Origin: Heterohyrax brucei
Taxonomy: Eukaryota > Chordata > Mammalia > Hyracoidea > Procaviidae
Direction: 5' to 3'
Length of the DNA: 64,000 nt
Assembly (NCBI GenBank): GCA_028571685.1
Contig: CM053140.1
Span: forward strand, 145,623,701 to 145,687,700
A model generated the notes under the pieces. That model had not been told where the DNA came from and did not search any database. It saw nothing but the letters and a program-made list of their open reading frames with translations. Both the position numbers and the translations under genes were made by a program. Of this stretch, positions 33,720 through 42,830 are shown piece after piece (within the stretch, counting starts at the first letter, position 1; the number at the start of each line of letters is the position of its first letter).

Positions 33720-34040
33720 ACTTTATAGCTGAGGAATCTATGGCTTATTACTAGCTCAGAGGACTCAGGCTAGCTACCCCAAATCATACAGCTGGCAGCA
33801 GGAAGAGCCAGGTTTCAGACCAAGTTGTTTAAATGCGTGCATGCACGAAAGAATGCATTCTTTTAACAAAATAAAAAGTTTGACATACATTTTGATTCTC
33901 ACCCATCACTGCAACCAAAACTGTTTGCTTAAAGCCATCCGTCAGTCAAGTACAAAAATGCATATAATAATATTTAACACAGTGTACTGGGTGTTAAGAG
34001 TATTTGACATGCATGGAACAGCAAGGAGGAGTGTGCTGGG
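33720..34040 (-). mobile_element. MIR continuation (33720-33830), rest unassigned
   Basis: 'tagctgaggaatctatgg', 'catacagctggcagcagg', 'agccaggtttcagacc' fit the antisense MIR tRNA-proximal part. 33830-34040 shows nothing recognised. Confidence 0.55.
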
Positions 34041-34209
34041 TGTCACTATATTTAAAACTTCCATTTTCTAAAAGCTGCTATATCTATAACAAAAGGCAAG
34101 ACCATTTTAATACAAGAAGTAAAGAAACCTTAGCAAAATCACCGAAACCATTATAAACCAAACCCACTGCCATTGAGTCTATTGCAATTCATACGGACTC
34201 TGTAGGATA
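34041..34209. repeat. Local direct duplication, copy B, with truncated AfroSINE
   Basis: Same order of blocks as 32835-33004. The antisense SINE part (34145-34209) stops abruptly after 'ctctgtaggata'. Confidence 0.85.
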
Positions 34210-34269
34210 CAGTACTCTTCGAAAAACTATAGGATAGTGTTCTCTTCTAAAAACTCTAACGCATTAATC

Positions 34270-34430
34270 AGTGAATCATCAAAATCATCCTCTGAAGCAA
34301 GTTCTGTCACCAATGCGATTTTATGATGAGGGAACTGAAGTATTGAGAGATTGAACAACTTGAAGATCACAGTTTACAAAAGTGGAGCTGAGATTTAGAG
34401 TCCATCTAGGTCCAGTCCTCTAGGACCTCT
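34270..34430 (-). mobile_element. MIR SINE
   Basis: 'atgatgagggaactgaag', 'ttgaacaacttgaagatcac', 'gtggagctgagatttagag' in antisense MIR order. Confidence 0.65.
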
Positions 34431-34432
34431 TG

Positions 34433-34433
<1 letters not shown>

Positions 34434-34480
<47 letters not shown>
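34434..34480. repeat. (CA)n microsatellite
   Basis: Uninterrupted CA dinucleotide run of about 45 bases. Confidence 0.95.
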
Positions 34481-34481
<1 letters not shown>

Positions 34482-34684
34482 CCATGCTTGCACAATCAGT
34501 CAGGCCTATGTTTGTGTGCTTACAGGATCCCACGGAGCAGTAGAGGGCCTACTCAGGCAGTCTCACACACATCAAACTCACATTCACTCTAACACTCCCT
34601 CTCTTTCTGCCTGACAAGAATCCAGGGGAAATAGACCAGGTGAAAGAGAAATTTACTGCAATAAAATATGCAACAGCCAGACAA

Positions 34685-34880
34685 AATCACTACTAGCTAA
34701 GTGATTCTGACTTACAGAGCCAGACCCCATGGCACAGAGAGAAATCCCCCACAGGATCTCTGAGGTTATAAACCCTACAGGAGCACCAATCTTTCTCCAG
34801 TGAAATGGCTGGGGGGTTCCAACCCTGATACTCCTGTTAGCAGCCTAGAGCTTTCACCAGTGTACCACCAGAGCCCAGAA
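34685..34880 (-). mobile_element. AfroSINE-related long element
   Basis: 'gtgattctgacttacagagc', 'gttagcagcctagagc', 'gtaccaccagagccc' are the two ends; the middle differs from the short type. Confidence 0.75.
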
Positions 34881-34905
34881 TTCATAAAATCTATGAGCAG
34901 AGTGG

Positions 34906-35065
34906 AAACTCTGGTGGCATAGTGGTTCAATGCTTTGTCTACTAGCCAACAGGTCGGCAGTTCAAATCTGCCAGGCACTCCTTGGAAACTCCATGGGGCA
35001 GTCCCACTCTGATCTATAGGTTTGTTAGGAGTCAGGATCCACTCCTAGCAGTGGCTCTGGCTTTT
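34906..35065 (+). mobile_element. AfroSINE
   Basis: 'gaaactctggtggcatagtg', 'aacaggtcggcagttcaaat', 'ccttggaaactccatggggc'. Head-to-head with the antisense element on its left. Confidence 0.9.
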
Positions 35066-35117
35066 GGCATCAGAAGAGTGAAGATTGATCTCAAAATTGC
35101 CATAGCTATAGCTAACG

Positions 35118-35213
35118 AGCCTTGGAAACTCTATGGGGCAGTTCTACTCTGACCTCTAGGGTCACAATGAGTTGGACCAGACTCGATAGCACTGGGCTTG
35201 GTTTGGGGTTGGG
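35118..35213 (+). mobile_element. AfroSINE, 5'-truncated
   Basis: 'gagccttggaaactctatgg', 'ctctgacctctagggtcac', 'gactcgatagcactggg', T/G-rich tail. Confidence 0.87.
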
Positions 35214-35224
35214 ATAGCTAACAA

Positions 35225-35440
35225 GTTCTGGCAATAAGTCCCCGAACTTAATTTTTCTAAGTGCTACATCCCTCATTGCTACATATCACTACAGTCACCT
35301 TCGAAGCACTTCCCTGGAGAAGCTATGCACCAACTCCAGCACCCAGCCCACCTTTCAAAACAGTTTTGGAACTCTTTCTGGAATGGCCCTTGTGCACAGA
35401 GGCACAGTGGCAAGTTTGCAAACTTAATTGTATAACTGTC
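35225..35440. mobile_element. mariner-derived MITE
   Basis: Left end 'gaacttaatttttctaag' and right end 'gcaaacttaattgtat' are mariner-type inverted ends. Between them is 'cattgctacatatcactaca', 'caccttcgaagcacttccc', which is the antisense of the transposase C-terminus ('CIASQGEYFEGD'-like). About 215 bp. Confidence 0.7.
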
Positions 35441-35450
35441 TGTGAGGGAG

Positions 35451-35951
35451 TGTCATGGTTGGAATTGTGTCCCCCCAAAAATGTGTGCAGCCACGTGGCT
35501 GGGATATGGTTCTCAGTATCTTGGGACTGTCCTCCATTGTATGGTTTTGCTAACCTGTATGTTAAAGGACTAGGGTGGGGCTGTGAATTCCTGCTGTGCC
35601 GGGAGTTTCCCTGGAGTATGGCTTGCCCCACCCTTAATGCTTTTAGCTTGCAAGGAATAAAAGGAAAAAGAAACAAAGGACAATTTGAGAACCTCGCTAC
35701 CATCAAGCAAGCAGCACTGGGAGCAGAGCGCATAGTTCAGACCAGAGGTTCTTGCATGAGGACGCTCCCTGGACAAAGATTGATGCAATACCGGACTTTC
35801 CTCCAGAGCCGACAAGGGGAAAGTCTTTCCCTGGAGCGGACACCCTGAATATGGACTTGCAACCTACCGGACTGTGTAAGAATAAATCTTTCTTTGTTAA
35901 AGCCATCCACCCTGTGGTATTTCTGTTAGAGCAGCCTAGCTAACTAAAACA
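35451..35951 (+). mobile_element. Complete solo LTR, family A
   Basis: Starts TGTCATGG and ends TAAAACA, flanked by perfect 5-bp direct repeats GGGAG (35446-35450 and 35952-35956). TG..CA ends and 5-bp duplications fit an ERVL/MaLR-type LTR. It contains 'ggaataaaagg' (promoter-like, near 35656) and 'aataaatc' near 35881 as a possible polyadenylation signal. No internal region. A fossil that looks whole as an LTR. Confidence 0.88.
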
Positions 35952-35984
35952 GGGAGTTTTAGCCAGTAAATAAAAACTATTGGA

Positions 35985-36175
35985 ACACCCCCTGTACAAA
36001 CCTGATCTGACTCCTGATGACTTTTCTCTTTACCAGAAGATAAAAGAAATACTGAAAGTTGGCATTGGATGCCATGCAGGGCCTTAAGAATAACACGATG
36101 ACTGCTCTGATGGCCGTTCCAGAAGAAACGAGTTCCAAAATTGTTTTGAAGTGTGTACTAGCACACAGTTGTACT
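35985..36175 (+). mobile_element. mariner transposase fragment
   Basis: The frame at 36004 reads 'DLTPDDFSLYQKIKEILK', the mariner 'SPDLAPCDFFLFP' block that carries the last catalytic aspartate, followed by 'gctctgatggccgttccag' and 'gagttccaaaattg'. Ends lost. Confidence 0.72.
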
Positions 36176-36296
36176 TCCTCCTGTGATAACTGTCATCATT
36201 AGTTAATTCTGGATTTTAAACTTTTCAATAAAAAAATACTTTGACCCTGTGATTTACAACTTAATAATCTATTAGTCAAGATGATAAAAGACATGT

Positions 36297-36311
36297 TTTG
36301 ATAAAAGTTAA
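36297..36311. repeat. 15-bp target-site duplication, left copy
   Basis: TTTGATAAAAGTTAA, identical to 36704-36718. Confidence 0.9.
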
Positions 36312-36703
36312 CTTTTTTTTTTGCTTTGATTGTGATTGAGTGAAAGTGTACAATACAATTCAAATGTGGATGCCCACCTATCTGCAGCTCCCTCTGCTCT
36401 CCTTGCCTGGTGACAGCACACTCCTCCTTGTCATTCCATACATGTAATATACTCTTAACTATCTCCTGTCCCCTGCTCTCGCCCCTCTCCACTCCCCTCT
36501 AGTAAGAGGCCAGTAGGACGACATCTAATAGATGCATAGAACCTAAAGTGCACTCACGATATGGTCACTTTCTGTTTCCAAGTCCAATCCATTCCTATCC
36601 AAAGAGTTGATCTCAGTAATGATCTATGATCAGGGGCAGCATCAGGTCTAAGGACCATGCTCGCAGGGGAACTTCCAGGCCATTCAGACCATCAATTGCA
36701 GTC
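36312..36703 (-). mobile_element. 5'-truncated L1 (3'UTR only)
   Basis: Starts with a T-run (minus-strand poly(A)), then 'gattgtgattgagtgaaagt', 'ctatctgcagctccctctgc', 'tagatgcatagaacc', 'tggtcactttctgtttcc', matching the L1 3'UTR of 2.4-2.8 kb in antisense. Perfect 15-bp TSDs. Confidence 0.93.
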
Positions 36704-36718
36704 TTTGATAAAAGTTAA

Positions 36719-37053
36719 TTTTAAAGATTTTATTTCTTCTGGCATACAGGTTTGATTATTTCAGTAGAATAAAACTTCTCAAGCAAGTAACTGTATTATA
36801 TCTAGAACAGCCCAGCAAAGCCTGGGCTAGATATAAATACCTGTGTTTCAGTGTATTTAAATAATTGGAATAAATCCCTCTTTTCAAAAATAAAAATGAA
36901 TGTCTCAATAATAAAGCATTTAATTCATTAAATATTCATACATGTAACTACTGCTTTTATACATTCAGCACAAATGAAACTGTCTCAGTAGAAGTGAAAT
37001 TGTTAATAAGCATACTTACTTGTAGGTATTTATGGCTAACGGTCAAAAGAACA
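36719..37053. other. unassigned, AT-rich
   Basis: No feature recognised. Confidence 0.4.
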
Positions 37054-37213
37054 AGGAGCCCTGATAGCTCAGTGGTTAAAACAGTCAACTGCTGACAGAA
37101 AGCAGCAGCTCTGCGGGACAGAGATGTGGCAGTCTGCTTCTGCAGATAATTATAGCCTTGGAAACCCTACGGGGTTGCTATGAGTTAGAGTCAACTCAGT
37201 GGCAGTGGGTTGG
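37054..37213 (+). mobile_element. AfroSINE with 'gatgtggcagtctgcttc' block
   Basis: 'ggagccctgatagctcag', 'tctgcgggacagagatgtgg', 'ggaaaccctacggggttgct', 'cagtggcagtgggttgg'. This block marks a subfamily different from the other short copies. Confidence 0.9.
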
Positions 37214-37779
37214 TCAAAAGAATAATCAAAATTCCTCAAGATGCAATATTTCACTCTAAGAATTAAAATAAAATACTTTTTTTATTTTAGAGATATACAC
37301 AGGTCTATGAATGAATTGTAGAGTTTATTTCCACATCTTTCCATGACATTAAAAAATGATAATCACATCAATAAACTATCTGTTGGTATAATCACTATTA
37401 GGACCAATCCCAAAGTCACCAAGCAAAGTAAGTGACTACTTAAAAGCAATTAATATAGGAATGTGGGTTGCCTGTGACAGGACACCAAATCAGATTTAAT
37501 TGGCAAAACAAAGTCAAGTTAAAAAACCTATTCCAAAGACAAAAAAATACTCAGAATCATGTACTAGATGCCTACTATGTGGTAGACACCACTATATTAA
37601 TTCAATATCTAGTCATTGGTCTAAGGATGGCCTATCAGTCAAGGTTTGAATCACTGTGATAATTAACTTAGCCTGACCTTCTGAAAGACTGTAATGATGG
37701 CCATTAAACAACAGAATTAGTTAAGAATCTTTCAGAACTAAATATTATGCTAAATGCTCTCACCCATCCATCAGTTTGT
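37214..37779. other. unassigned; weak L2/MIR scrap near 37555-37610
   Basis: 'gatgcctactatgtgg' resembles an antisense L2/MIR end; the rest is not recognised. Confidence 0.4.
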
Positions 37780-38045
37780 CATAGTATGGTGGTTTGCATA
37801 TTGCGGTGATGCCAAAAGCTATTACACCAGTATTTCAAACACCAACAGTATCATTCATCGTGGATAGAGTTCAACAGAGTTTACAGACTAAGAAGAGAGG
37901 TCTGAAAATTCTACCTCTAAAACTTGATCAGTGAAAGCCCTCTCAGTAACACCAATATGAAGACAGCACAGCACTGGACAAAGTTTTGTTATATGTAAGG
38001 TCACCGTGAATCAGAGCTGACTCTGTGGCAACTAACAACAACAAA
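37780..38045 (+). mobile_element. Short RTE-derived element (5' end joined to 3' end)
   Basis: The left half ('gcggtgatgccaaaagctat', 'ccagtatttcaaacacca', 'tttacagactaagaagag') matches the RTE 5' end at 58.67-58.85 kb. The right half ('ggtcaccgtgaatcagag', 'tggcaactaacaacaac') matches the RTE 3' tail at 61.68 kb. The coding region is absent, giving a ~265 bp non-autonomous form. Confidence 0.78.
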
Positions 38046-38159
38046 GATAAATAATATAATCAGAAGGATAAATCCATAATTATAAATAATATTTATTATA
38101 TATAATAATTATATTCCAATTTTTTCATAACATGTCACCTTGAAGACTAAGGTGTGCCT

Positions 38160-38510
38160 GATCTAACTCATCATATTTTCAACTGTATCACACACATGTG
38201 AAAGCGGGACAATTAATAATGAAGACAGGAGAAGAAGGGATGTCTTCGAATTGGTGTTGGAGAAAGATATTGAATGTACCATGGAGTGCCAGAAGAACGA
38301 ACACATTTATCTTGGAAGAAGTACAACCAGAGTGTTCCTTACAAGCAAAGATGGTGAGACCACCTCTTACATACTCTGGATGCGTTATCAGGAAGGATCA
38401 ATCCCTAGAGAAGGACATCATGCTTAGTAAAAGGTCAGTGAAAAAGAGAAGCTGTCATTGAGATGCATTCATACAGTGGCGGCAACCAGGAGCTCAAGCA
38501 TAGCGATGAT
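38160..38510 (+). mobile_element. RTE LINE fragment, C-terminal coding part
   Basis: Frame at 38198-38461 reads 'NWCWRKILNVPWSARRTN', 'LEEVQPECSLQAKM' and 'RKDQSLEKDIMLSK', the C-terminal domain of BovB-like RTE ORF. Breaks off at about 38505 where mariner sequence begins. Confidence 0.85.
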
Positions 38511-38690
38511 GGCTCTGATGGCCATTCCAGGAAAAAATTGCTTTAAAGGGTGGACTGGGTGCTGGCATCAGTGCGTAGCTTCCCAAGAGGAGTACTTTGA
38601 AGGTGACCATAGTGATATTCAGCAATGAGGTATGTAGCACTTTTTCTAGGATAAGTTTGAGAACTTAGCTGGCATTCCTTGTATGTCTCA
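38500..38690 (+). mobile_element. mariner 3' end
   Basis: 'ggctctgatggccattccag', 'gcgtagcttcccaagaggag', 'ctttttctaggataag' is the transposase C-terminus and 3' inverted end; directly joined to the RTE fragment. Confidence 0.75.
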
Positions 38691-39239
38691 AGGCTGGTTT
38701 ACAAAGATTAACAGTGAAGTCTTTTTTTATGACAGCACATCTTATCAAAGTCAACTTAAAAGTTGTATACCACACTCTTCACATACTTCTGTGTTTCCAT
38801 CTTTAAAGTTCAGAAAATTTCTAAGTAATTTTCTCAGGGATCTAATGATTTATAGTTAATGTTAGAGAGACTCACAAAGGTAGAGACTTTCCATTCGTTT
38901 AAGTACTTCTTAAATTTTTTTATGAGTGTTTACACATACGTATTTTGAAAACATACTACTGACTTAAATTTTATGGATTTGAGATCACTATAGACATACT
39001 CAGAACAGCTATGTAGGGGTAAACACTTTTGTGTGTGCCAGAAGTTCATTAATTTTAATTCCAGTCAGTAAGTGACAGACTGGGTGCTAAGATTTCCTTC
39101 TTGGTGGCTGGCAGTGTTATTTCACTGTCACAGAAAGGTGTTTTTTTTTTCCTCTTTAAAAACAAGAAGAAGAAGAAACTGAGAGACCAGCATGATGAGA
39201 AGTCAGTTTGCAATGTAATGTAGATGTCAGAGAAACATT
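38691..39239. other. unassigned
   Basis: No feature recognised. Confidence 0.4.
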
Positions 39240-39372
39240 GGAGCAACTGTTACTCCTAGAGTTCCAAAATTGCTTTGAAGTGTTTCCTAGGAGAAGCATC
39301 AGTGCATAGTTTCCCACGGGGAGCACTTTGAATAATGATATTCAGGGATGAGGTATGTAGCATTTAGGACAA
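39240..39372 (+). mobile_element. mariner C-terminal fragment
   Basis: 'gagttccaaaattgctttga', 'gcatagtttcccacgggg', 'gatattcagggatgagg'. Shorter than the copy at 38.5 kb. Confidence 0.7.
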
Positions 39373-40324
39373 TGAAGTTCATAGACTTGTAGGCACACCT
39401 AAATCTAAACAACTTCCCTAATCTCTAACTGTGAACAAAACATGTGTCGTTTGGCTAATCTCTAACCCTGGAGAAAGACAGAACATAGTTTAATGTTACA
39501 ATGGCCCTAGCTATATGGGACCAAGGTGACAAATTCACATACAAACCCTAAATTTCTGCTTCCTCACCAAGAAAAGGCAGAGGCAGACACCAAGAGCCTG
39601 CCCAGCCTCTGCTTGCTGCTGTGGACCTCAGCCTCCAGTCATACTAGAGCTCCTTCTAGTACGTACCACGGTTAACTCTTCCTCCCAAGACCTCTGGTTC
39701 TAAATGAAAGTTGGGGTATCTTGTGTGTCTTTCCATGACTACCTGGGAACAACTTAAATGAGTGCATATGTGTCAAATTCAGTGTCTATTAATTGTCTAA
39801 GATAAAGTCTTAACAATCGAGCTCAATTCTGACCTTTTCTAACTTGTGGCAATCATGGCAAGCAATGTGGCAATCAATTTATGAAAGGAGGCATGCATCT
39901 TAGTGTCTGTTTTGTTTTGTTTTTAGTGATCCCTGTAGAAAAACTAAAAAGATAGATAGGGAAATTTAAAAGTCATCCTCCCTTTTATCTTTACTACCAA
40001 TCTCCTAAAATGACAAGTCTATGTGTCCCTTCCCCATCAATTCACTCTTTATTTGCCTTATAATCTGAACCCAATCATTACCTGGAAAGTATTCGGACAT
40101 TTTCTAATTTTCAAATCCAATGGCTCTTCTTAGATCTCATCTGCCTCAGCCCTTCTGGTGCGTTTGACATAGTAGATACATCTTTTAAAGCCCTTCTTTT
40201 GGCGGCTCTCTCTTTATTATTTTCCTTTGCCTTTACTATCTTGAAATTACATACCCTAGTAAAGTATTAGCAAACCTGCTAACATTTTAGAATGTCAAAA
40301 CATTCTTTCACATAGTGTAGATCA
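39373..40324. other. unassigned
   Basis: About 950 bp with no repeat or exon I can support. Confidence 0.4.
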
Positions 40325-40655
40325 TGTTATTGCTGCTGGCAGCTGCTGTCGCTTGTGGTGACCTCACGCAGAGCAGAAGTAAATACTGTCAGCCCCGTGA
40401 TCCAGTTGGACCATTGTAATCCCTGGGTTTTCACGGGCTGATTTTCAGAAGTAGATCACCAGACACTTCTTCCTATTGTGTCTTAATCTAGAATCTCAGC
40501 TGAAACTCGTTTAGCATCGTGGCACCATACAAGCTTCCACTGACAGGCAGTGGCCTGTGGTTGCATATCAGGTGCACTGGACAGGAATAAAACCCAGGTC
40601 TCCTTCATGGAAGGTGAGAATTCTGCCATCGAACCACCAGCAACCTCTGTGTATA
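40325..40655 (-). mobile_element. tRNA-Gly-headed composite SINE
   Basis: Read on the minus strand it starts with a 71-nt tRNA-Gly-like head (40573-40643), then a body whose distal part ('gggttttcacgggctg', 'gaagtagatcaccagacac') is shared with the long AfroSINE type. About 330 bp. The head is different from that of the common AfroSINE, so this is a separate SINE line using a similar body. Confidence 0.65.
40573..40643 (-). pseudogene. tRNA-Gly-like sequence (SINE head)
   Basis: Minus strand: GGTGGTTCGATGGCAGAATT (D-arm region), then an anticodon arm with TCC in the anticodon place, then GGGTTTTATTCCTG (T-arm, consensus GGGTTCGATTCCCG). The acceptor ends pair only in part and the T-loop is changed, so it is a pseudo-tRNA, not a working gene. 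Confidence 0.65.
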
Positions 40656-40890
40656 GTATATTGTTTAAGAAACAGGCTCTGGGCACAGACACACCTGGAC
40701 CTGAATCCCAGCTATGCAACAGTGAGCTGGGCAAGTTACCTTATTTCACTTGGGCATCAATTTTCCTCATCTGTAAAAGCTGTTCATAATAATAGTACTT
40801 TTTCTTTCAGGCTTGAGAAGGTTCAAATAAATGCTCGGAAAAATGTTTAGCAGGTTTATGGCACATGAGTTGTCCAATAAAAAGTATTAT
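40656..40890 (+). mobile_element. MIR SINE
   Basis: Nearly complete sense MIR: 'acctgaatcccagctatgc', 'gctgggcaagttacctta', 'cctcatctgtaaaagctg', 'tggcacatgagttg', 'aaaaagtattattt'. Confidence 0.85.
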
Positions 40891-41035
40891 TTCTAATTTC
40901 AGTTTTCTTTGGCAGACAAAATTAAAAGGAAATTGGCGTTAGAGGTCTGAAACAGAGAGTGACCGAGTGACAGCTGAATTGTAATTTACTTGAACAGAAT
41001 TACACTACTAGAGACCTAGAAAAGACCCTGAGTCC

Positions 41036-41252
41036 AGAGGTCAGCAAAGTACAGCCCACTTGCCAAATACAGACTGCCACTTGCTTTTGTAAATAAGGAA
41101 TCACTGGAAGACAGTCACAACCATTCTTTTCCATATTTTCTATAACTGTTTCCATGCTTCAGCAGCTTAACTGCATAGTCATGACAGGGACAATATGCTC
41201 TGCTAAGCCTAAAATATTGCACAGGAAAAGTTTGCTGGCCCCTGATCTATTC
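41036..41252 (+). mobile_element. hAT-type DNA transposon with visible terminal inverted repeats
   Basis: Ends CAGAGGTCAGCAAA and TTTGCTGGCCCCTG are inverted repeats (12 of 14 positions). Inside are 'cagcccacttgccaaatac' and 'gcttttgtaaataagg', a pattern of an old mammalian hAT MITE. About 217 bp. Confidence 0.7.
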
Positions 41253-42237
41253 CAACTCATTCATTTTCCTGAGGATAAAATCAAATGCAATCATTTTGTG
41301 CAGAGAACTGCTAAGACAAATTTTCAGGGTATCAGTGTTTTAGTTTATAAAAGTTTAATGTACATGAGATTGTTTATTGGTAAAAACGAAATGTACTTCA
41401 TTCATCTGTTTTGGTATTTCTGTGACACAGTTACAGTTCCTGGGCGCCTGGCAGAACCAGGATTTTATTCTGATACTATATAACTAACACTTGCGCTATA
41501 AAAAGGAAACTAATTCCCATTAGAATCAGCAAAACCTGAAGTTTAGGGGGGAAAAAGTACAGTAGAAGCCTACACCAAAAGCTGAGTTTTACTTAACATG
41601 AAAAAATGGGCAGCTTCCAATTTCAGCACAAAAGAGGAGTGTCAAACTGCTGTAGAAACTGCTGTCCTCTGGAGACTGACGACCCACATGAACCCAGAGG
41701 CGATTTTCATTCTCATGAGATACCTTGCTCTTGCCTGCTGATTGGGAGTCCCTGTATTTCTGGGAAGGAGCAAACGTGTTTTTAGAAGGGCTAGAATGTT
41801 ATCTGTTTCCCAGCAATTACTTGTAGAGGTTGAAAGGAGTCAACGAGAACAAACAAAAAGCAGGACTAGGTGGGGTTGTGGTGTGGAATCAGTGGCTCCA
41901 GAGGGTGCCAACACTTTCCAGAAAGAGGGGCATTTCAGGCTTGAAGTTTTGATTTGCTTCCACTATTTTTATGTTCACTCCCCACAGGATGAACATCACA
42001 AATAGGAGACACTCCTGGGGTCTCTGGAGTGATGCTTAGCTTCAGCTAAACCTTTCAAAAGCCTGACATGCACATCTCTTCTAGCAGTGACATCAGGAGA
42101 GCAGAGAAACAGAAAACATCATTTCCCTTTAGGGAAATCAGTGGTGTGTTCTCCTATGCTATAGGGAATGGAATTATCCCTAAATTGCACAAGATATTTA
42201 GGGGATATAGAAATAGCCTATAACTTTTGTTATCTAA
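41253..42237. other. unassigned
   Basis: About 980 bp with no repeat named. The frame at 41742-42005 is a chance frame with no homology I can see. Confidence 0.4.
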
Positions 42238-42450
42238 AACCCTGGTACCCAGCCCCCTGCCACTGAGTAGTGTTTAAGTGCTACAGATGCTACCAAAAGG
42301 TTGACCGTTCAAATCAACCAGCCACACGTTGGAAACTCTAGGGGGCAGTTCTGCTCTATCCAATAGGTTGGCTATGAGTCAGAATCAACTCACTGGGTTT
42401 GCAGGGTTTGGTTTAGTTTGGTTTTTTGTTTTGTCTTGTTTTGTTTTATC
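42238..42450 (+). mobile_element. AfroSINE with long T/G-rich tail
   Basis: 'ttaagtgctacagatgctac', 'gcagttctgctctatcc', 'ggctatgagtcagaatcaac', then 'ttggtttagtttgg' and TTTTG repeats to about 42450. Confidence 0.9.
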
Positions 42451-42538
42451 AGGAGTCTGTGTATGTGTTCCTGTCATGTTGTCCTAAGATTACCTATCGT
42501 AGAATTTCCAGGTGCAGTTACTACAATCGCAAATTTCT

Positions 42539-42821
42539 ATAGATGCACAGAACCATAAAGTGCACACATGATATGGTCACTCTGTGTCCCTGAGTCCAAT
42601 TCATTCCTGTCTGAAGAGTTGACTTCGGACCTCTTCCTAGAGGGGAGTGGAGAGGGTGGAGAGGAGGCCACAGGAGATTGCTCAGAGGCTATGACATGTA
42701 TGGAATGGAAAGGAGGAGTGTACCGTCTCCAGGCAAGGAGAGCAGAGGGATCTGCAGATAGGTGGGCATGCAAATTTAAATTGGATTGTACACTTTCATT
42801 CAATCACAATTTATAAAAAAA
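42539..42821 (+). mobile_element. L1 3'UTR insertion with inverted 5' part (twin priming)
   Basis: Perfect 9-bp TSDs CAAATTTCT at 42530-42538 and 42822-42830. The left part to about 42625 is antisense ('gcacagaaccataaagtgc', 'gatatggtcactctgtg'), the right part is sense ('ttcctagaggggagtggaga', 'cactttcattcaatcacaat') and ends in an A-rich tail. One L1 tail with its upstream piece flipped. Confidence 0.9.
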
Positions 42822-42830
42822 CAAATTTCT

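Noticed and set aside
34775-34978. Minus-strand frame with 'GRFELPTCWLVDKALNHYATR'-like text
   Set aside because: Lies across two head-to-head SINEs; a frame through SINE tRNA-like parts, not a gene.
35261-35848. 195-codon open frame on the plus strand
   Set aside because: Runs from a mariner MITE into the LTR at 35451-35951; composition follows the repeats, no protein family fits.
40573-40643. Functional tRNA-Gly gene
   Set aside because: T-loop is altered, acceptor stem pairs only partly, and it continues into a SINE body; it is a SINE head.
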